This document shows positions 60,875 to 64,000 of a stretch of 64,000 bases of DNA, in pieces; within the stretch, counting starts at the first letter, position 1, and every line of letters starts with the position of its first letter. This DNA is from Caulobacter segnis (GTDB taxonomy: Bacteria > Pseudomonadota > Alphaproteobacteria > Caulobacterales > Caulobacteraceae). Where the stretch lies: NCBI RefSeq assembly GCF_029543125.1, contig NZ_JARQWW010000001.1, positions 496,001-560,000 on the forward strand, written 5' to 3'. The translations under genes and the position numbers were made by a program. The notes under the pieces are model-generated. The model saw only the letters and a list, made by a program, of their open reading frames with translations, searched no databases and was not told the DNA's origin.

Positions 60875-62143
60875 ATGCCCAGCGTAAGCACGATCGTCTT
60901 CATGCATCTGCCCGCAGGGCCCGTTCCCTGCGGCCGGCTGACCATGACAAGCGAGCCACGGGCCAGCTTCGCCACTTTCGCCTACGGTCGGCGCTATCTG
61001 GAGCGCGCCGATCGGGTTGCGGTCGATCCGGTTCAGTTGCCACTGCCCGAGCCAGGCGGCGAAGACATCGTGTTCCGTACCGAGGAAGGCTTTTCGAACT
61101 TCAACGGGATCCGCGACGCCGCGCCTGACGGCTGGGGCCGCTACCTCATGTACAAGGCGCTGGACGATCGCGAGCCGAGTGAAGCGGAGATTCTCCTGGC
61201 TTCCGGTGACTACAGGGTCGGCGCCCTGGCCTTTGGCCCGACGCCTGAATCTCCCGGGCGACTGACGCCGTGGGGCGAAGGAGCCGCGCCCGGCGAGCAT
61301 TTCACGCTGGAAGAGCTGGCGGCGGCGGTCGAAGAGGTTCAATCGGTCGACGAGCTCGACGACAATCTGCGTCGCCTGTTGACTGCCGGATCCTCGCTGG
61401 GAGGAGCCAGACCCAAGGCGGCGACCGATGTCCTCGGACAGCCGTGGATCGCAAAGTTTCCGGCCAATGACGACATCTATCCCATCTGCCGCATCGAGCT
61501 GGCGACCATGCGCCTGGCCAAGCATTGCGGGTTGGATGTGCCGAACCTGGACTTCCGCGAGGTCCTTGGCCGCGACATCTACATGATCGAACGGTTCGAT
61601 CGGATTTCGACTGCTGACGGGGCTCGTCGACAGCCCTTCGCATCCGGGCTGACCATCCTGGGCGCCCACGAAAGCGACGTGGGACGCCATAGCTACGCCG
61701 ACTTGGCCGATGCAATTCGCCGCCATGGGGCCGATCCGCGCAAGGACCTTGTCGAACTCTACCGCCGCATGGTGTTCAACATTCTTGTCACCAATGACGA
61801 CGATCATCTGCGCAATCACGGTTTTCTGTGGACGGCGCAGGGCTGGCGGCTATCGCCGCTCTATGACGTTGTGCCCAAGCCCCAGGTGGGGCTTGAGCGG
61901 ACACTGGTGTTGGGGGTCGGCCCTCGGGGGCGGGCTGCCACGCTGGAGAACGCCATAGCGGGCGCCGGAGCCTTTGGTTTTACGATCGAAGACGCCCGTC
62001 GAGACGCCCTAGCCCTGGTCGATAGCGTGCGCGAAGGATGGATGAAGCAGTTCCGGGGAGCCGGACTGGGTGACGCCGAGATCAGGCGCTTTGCTACGTG
62101 CTTTCGTCTGGCCGATCACGGGCGCGACCTGCTGGAAGCCTGA
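60875..62143 (+). CDS. HipA-family kinase toxin
   Basis: 422 residues. FSNFNGIRDAAPDGWGRYLM lies in the N-terminal domain. GGARPKAATDVLGQPWIAKF holds the ATP-binding Lys, FNILVTNDDDHLRNHGFLW the catalytic Asp and WRLSPLYDVVPKP the metal-binding motif. It is complete and should be an active Ser/Thr kinase. It resembles the short HipA/YjjJ-type branch rather than the E. coli HipA type. Confidence 0.9.
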   Translation: MPSVSTIVFMHLPAGPVPCGRLTMTSEPRASFATFAYGRRYLERADRVAVDPVQLPLPEPGGEDIVFRTEEGFSNFNGIRDAAPDGWGRYLMYKALDDREPSEAEILLASGDYRVGALAFGPTPESPGRLTPWGEGAAPGEHFTLEELAAAVEEVQSVDELDDNLRRLLTAGSSLGGARPKAATDVLGQPWIAKFPANDDIYPICRIELATMRLAKHCGLDVPNLDFREVLGRDIYMIERFDRISTADGARRQPFASGLTILGAHESDVGRHSYADLADAIRRHGADPRKDLVELYRRMVFNILVTNDDDHLRNHGFLWTAQGWRLSPLYDVVPKPQVGLERTLVLGVGPRGRAATLENAIAGAGAFGFTIEDARRDALALVDSVREGWMKQFRGAGLGDAEIRRFATCFRLADHGRDLLEA

Positions 62144-62190
62144 ACTCCGAACAATGCCCGCGGCGACCTGAAACTCCCCTGCACAGGCCC

Positions 62191-62994
62191 CTATGCGGCC
62201 AGATCTTCGACCGCGATCGGCCCCTTGGCGGCGGTGCGCCGCGTCTGCAGGAAGCGGCGCTCCTCGCCCTCCAAAACCACGGCGGTCAGGACGCCCGTGG
62301 CGTAGGCGCCGGTGTCGACGCCGATGCGGCGCTTGTCCGAGTGCGGGTCGTCGGCCGGGGTGTGGCCGTGGACGATCAGCTTTTCGAAAGCCCGCGTGTC
62401 GTTGAGAAACTCGCCGCGGATCCACAGGCGATCACGCCGGGTCTGCTGGTCGAGGGGAACGCCCGGGCGGGCCCCGGCGTGGACGAAGGTGTAGTCGCCA
62501 AGCGTGACGGCCTCCTCGAGCCCCTGAAGGAAGCTCACATGCGCGGCCGGCATGGCGGCCCGCAGCTCTACTTGCGCGGCCTTCCAGGCCTCGGGCTCGG
62601 CGCCGCGGGCCGGCGGCGTCACCCGATAGGACATCAAGGTCTCGCGACCGCCGAACTCGCACCAGGTCTCGCCCACCTGCGGGTCGGCGAGGAACTCCAG
62701 CAAGGTGTCGTCGTGGTTGCCGGCCAAGAAGCGCACCGGGATAGGCGAGCGCTCCTTGAGCATGACCAGGGTTTGCAGGACCGCGTCAGACCGCGGCCCG
62801 CGGTCCACATAGTCGCCCAGCATGACGAGGGCCGAGGCCTGTGACGGCCGCTTGAGCGCCTCGTCATAGATGCGTTCAAGCAAGGCGTTCAGCAGATCGG
62901 CGCAGCCATGAACATCGCCGATGGCGTAGATGCGCACGCCTTCCGGCGCGCGGATCGGCTTGGCGTTGGCGAAGGAAAACAGACGCTTGAACAT
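62191..62994 (-). CDS. PPP-family metallophosphatase (Ser/Thr phosphatase or Ap4A hydrolase-like)
   Basis: 267 residues with the complete PPP signature: IGDVHG, GDYVDRG, GNHD, and the later FVHAGARPG and VHGHTP. Two metal ions bound by these motifs drive hydrolysis. It could dephosphorylate proteins or cleave diadenosine polyphosphates; the sequence does not decide. It lies between two HipBA kinase modules in opposite orientation and may be older core DNA. Confidence 0.92.
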   Translation of the reverse strand: MFKRLFSFANAKPIRAPEGVRIYAIGDVHGCADLLNALLERIYDEALKRPSQASALVMLGDYVDRGPRSDAVLQTLVMLKERSPIPVRFLAGNHDDTLLEFLADPQVGETWCEFGGRETLMSYRVTPPARGAEPEAWKAAQVELRAAMPAAHVSFLQGLEEAVTLGDYTFVHAGARPGVPLDQQTRRDRLWIRGEFLNDTRAFEKLIVHGHTPADDPHSDKRRIGVDTGAYATGVLTAVVLEGEERRFLQTRRTAAKGPIAVEDLAA

Positions 62995-63151
62995 CGAGCC
63001 CTATGTAGCCTCACGATAGCGGGGATGAGGCCGCCTCAACGGCATCATAAATCCAGCAGCGGTGCTTGTAGTGAGGAAATCACGTTCGGGCCTCTGGATC
63101 CCATTGATATCCAACAGCCACATAAGCGGCTTCCATAGAAGCTCCAGAATG

Positions 63152-63172
63152 ATATAACTAAGATAATTATAT
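63152..63172. promoter_or_regulatory. AT-rich inverted repeat upstream of the third HipBA module
   Basis: ATATAA-N9-TTATAT lies 34 nt before the regulator start in a stretch far more AT-rich than the surroundings. It may be both promoter and operator. Confidence 0.4.
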
Positions 63173-63206
63173 TACTTGCTGTTCAATTTTAGGCATAACT
63201 ACTAAC

Positions 63207-63515
63207 ATGCTATCACTTCTTACGCCTACGGGCGGCTTGGAGAAGCTCGCAGCCAACGTGAAAAGTCTCCGGTTGGCGCTCGGCCTGACCCAAGCGGGCC
63301 TTTCCGCACGCTCCGGCGTTCCGTTGGGCACTCTGCGCAAGTTTGAGCAAACCGGACACGCGTCGAGCGAAGCCCTCATGAAGCTGTTGATCGCAGTCGG
63401 CGCGGCGCAAGCGGTGATCGAGGCGACCGAGCCTCGGCCGGCCAGATTCTCGTCGATCGACGAAGTGCTTGAACCTGACCCCAGGCCCACGCGCAAACGA
63501 GGTTGGCGCAAATGA
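63207..63515 (+). CDS. XRE-family regulator of a third HipBA module
   Basis: 102 residues. The HTH is LAANVKSLRLALGLTQAGLS then ARSGVPLGTLRKFEQTGHAS, a standard XRE fold. The C-terminal part (SIDEVLEPDPRPTRKRGWRK) probably contacts the kinase. Its stop overlaps the next ATG (ATGA). Confidence 0.85.
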   Translation: MLSLLTPTGGLEKLAANVKSLRLALGLTQAGLSARSGVPLGTLRKFEQTGHASSEALMKLLIAVGAAQAVIEATEPRPARFSSIDEVLEPDPRPTRKRGWRK

Positions 63516-64000
63516 AGCTGTCGCCTGTCGCTGCCGTGAATGTCGGCCTGGATTTCGGAGAAGGCGTCATTCCTGTCGGTCGCCTGGCGACCCGCGACCG
63601 GCGCGTCTACTTCGAGTACGATCGGGCCTTCCTCGCGAGGGGCCTGGAGATCTCCCCCTATCGGTTGGCGCTGCGGCCGGGTCTTCAGAACTGCGACCCA
63701 ATGTTGTTTGAAGGTCTTCCGGGCGTCTTCAACGACAGCCTGCCGGACGGCTGGGGTCGGCTCCTGTTCGATCGTGCGCTACGCGCGAGCGGCGTTCTGC
63801 CTGAGCAGATCTCGCCGCTTGATCGCCTGACACACGTTGGCGCACGCGGCATGGGCGCTTTGGTCTACGAGCCGGACCATGCTGAGACGCCGCCAACAGT
63901 CGACCTTGATCTCGATCGCCTTGCCGAGCAGTCGCAGCAAGTCCTTCAGGGCGAGGCTGACGAGGTGCTCAGTGAACTGATCGCCCTCAATGGCTCTTCG
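63512..64000 (+). CDS. HipA-family kinase toxin, 3' end cut by window edge
   Basis: 163 codons are visible. VGLDFGEGVIPVGRLATRD is the N-terminal strand region, and MLFEGLPGVFNDSLPDGWGR is the HipA N1-domain motif. The kinase core lies past the right edge, so intactness cannot be judged. The branch matches the DGWGR-type HipA at 60875 more than that at 23016. Confidence 0.87.
   Translation, partial: MKLSPVAAVNVGLDFGEGVIPVGRLATRDRRVYFEYDRAFLARGLEISPYRLALRPGLQNCDPMLFEGLPGVFNDSLPDGWGRLLFDRALRASGVLPEQISPLDRLTHVGARGMGALVYEPDHAETPPTVDLDLDRLAEQSQQVLQGEADEVLSELIALNGSS

Noticed and set aside
1..64000. tRNA, rRNA, CRISPR arrays, insertion sequences, origin
   Set aside because: No cloverleaf-like, direct-repeat-spacer, transposase or origin pattern was seen on reading both strands; small RNAs cannot be excluded by eye.

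Overview
The window is high-GC DNA, dense in TonB-dependent receptors, FecI/FecR pairs and toxin-antitoxin modules, with short ATGA overlaps inside operons. A large surface protein near 50-53 kb ends in a domain that resembles the LPS-anchoring N-terminus of the Caulobacter S-layer protein RsaA. Together these suggest a Caulobacterales alphaproteobacterium (Caulobacter, Phenylobacterium or a relative). This is inference; no rRNA or tRNA gene is present to settle it.

Layout. 0-0.6 kb: the end of an RHH/PIN toxin-antitoxin pair. 0.9-6.8 kb: a complete tripartite RND efflux operon (fusion protein, pump, outer-membrane factor), minus strand. 7-10.6 kb: two PIN-type TA pairs enclosing a DedA protein, a double cold-shock-domain protein, a zinc-ribbon protein and a CsbD-like lipoprotein. 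10.6-19 kb: ECF sigma, FecR and an STN-type TonB receptor, then a glycan cluster (GT2, polysaccharide deacetylase-like protein, O-antigen ligase-like protein, methyltransferase) and a DUF2490 outer-membrane protein. 19-24.7 kb: an unstable zone with a Phd/PIN pair, an AIM24-like membrane protein, ParD with a broken ParE, two gene fragments, a HipBA module behind three spaced operators, and an esterase remnant. 24.7-30.7 kb: a GH3 beta-xylosidase/glucosidase, a hybrid histidine kinase, and a mobile-mystery-protein A gene with a truncated partner.

31.1-45.5 kb is the most coherent accessory locus: ten genes in two divergent groups around a MarR regulator. The minus group is M24 peptidase, esterase, TonB receptor, M20 peptidase, M24 peptidase. 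The plus group is MarR, DUF3830, FAD amine/amino-acid oxidase, BASS-family transporter, second esterase. Signal peptides place the hydrolases outside the cytoplasm. The order suggests outer-membrane uptake, periplasmic ester and peptide cleavage, inner-membrane import and cytoplasmic oxidation of an unknown peptide-like compound. The two esterase genes share an 812-bp nearly identical inverted core, which looks like gene conversion.

45.7-49.7 kb holds small membrane and housekeeping genes, a polyisoprenyl-phosphate sugar transferase and a transglutaminase-like protein. 50-53.2 kb is the Ig-like adhesin with the C-terminal RsaA-type anchor. 53.5-60 kb is a second ECF sigma/FecR/STN-TonB receptor set, coupled to a secreted PhoD phosphatase. 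60-64 kb carries two more HipBA modules flanking a PPP-family phosphatase. In all, nine TA or TA-like modules lie in 64 kb.
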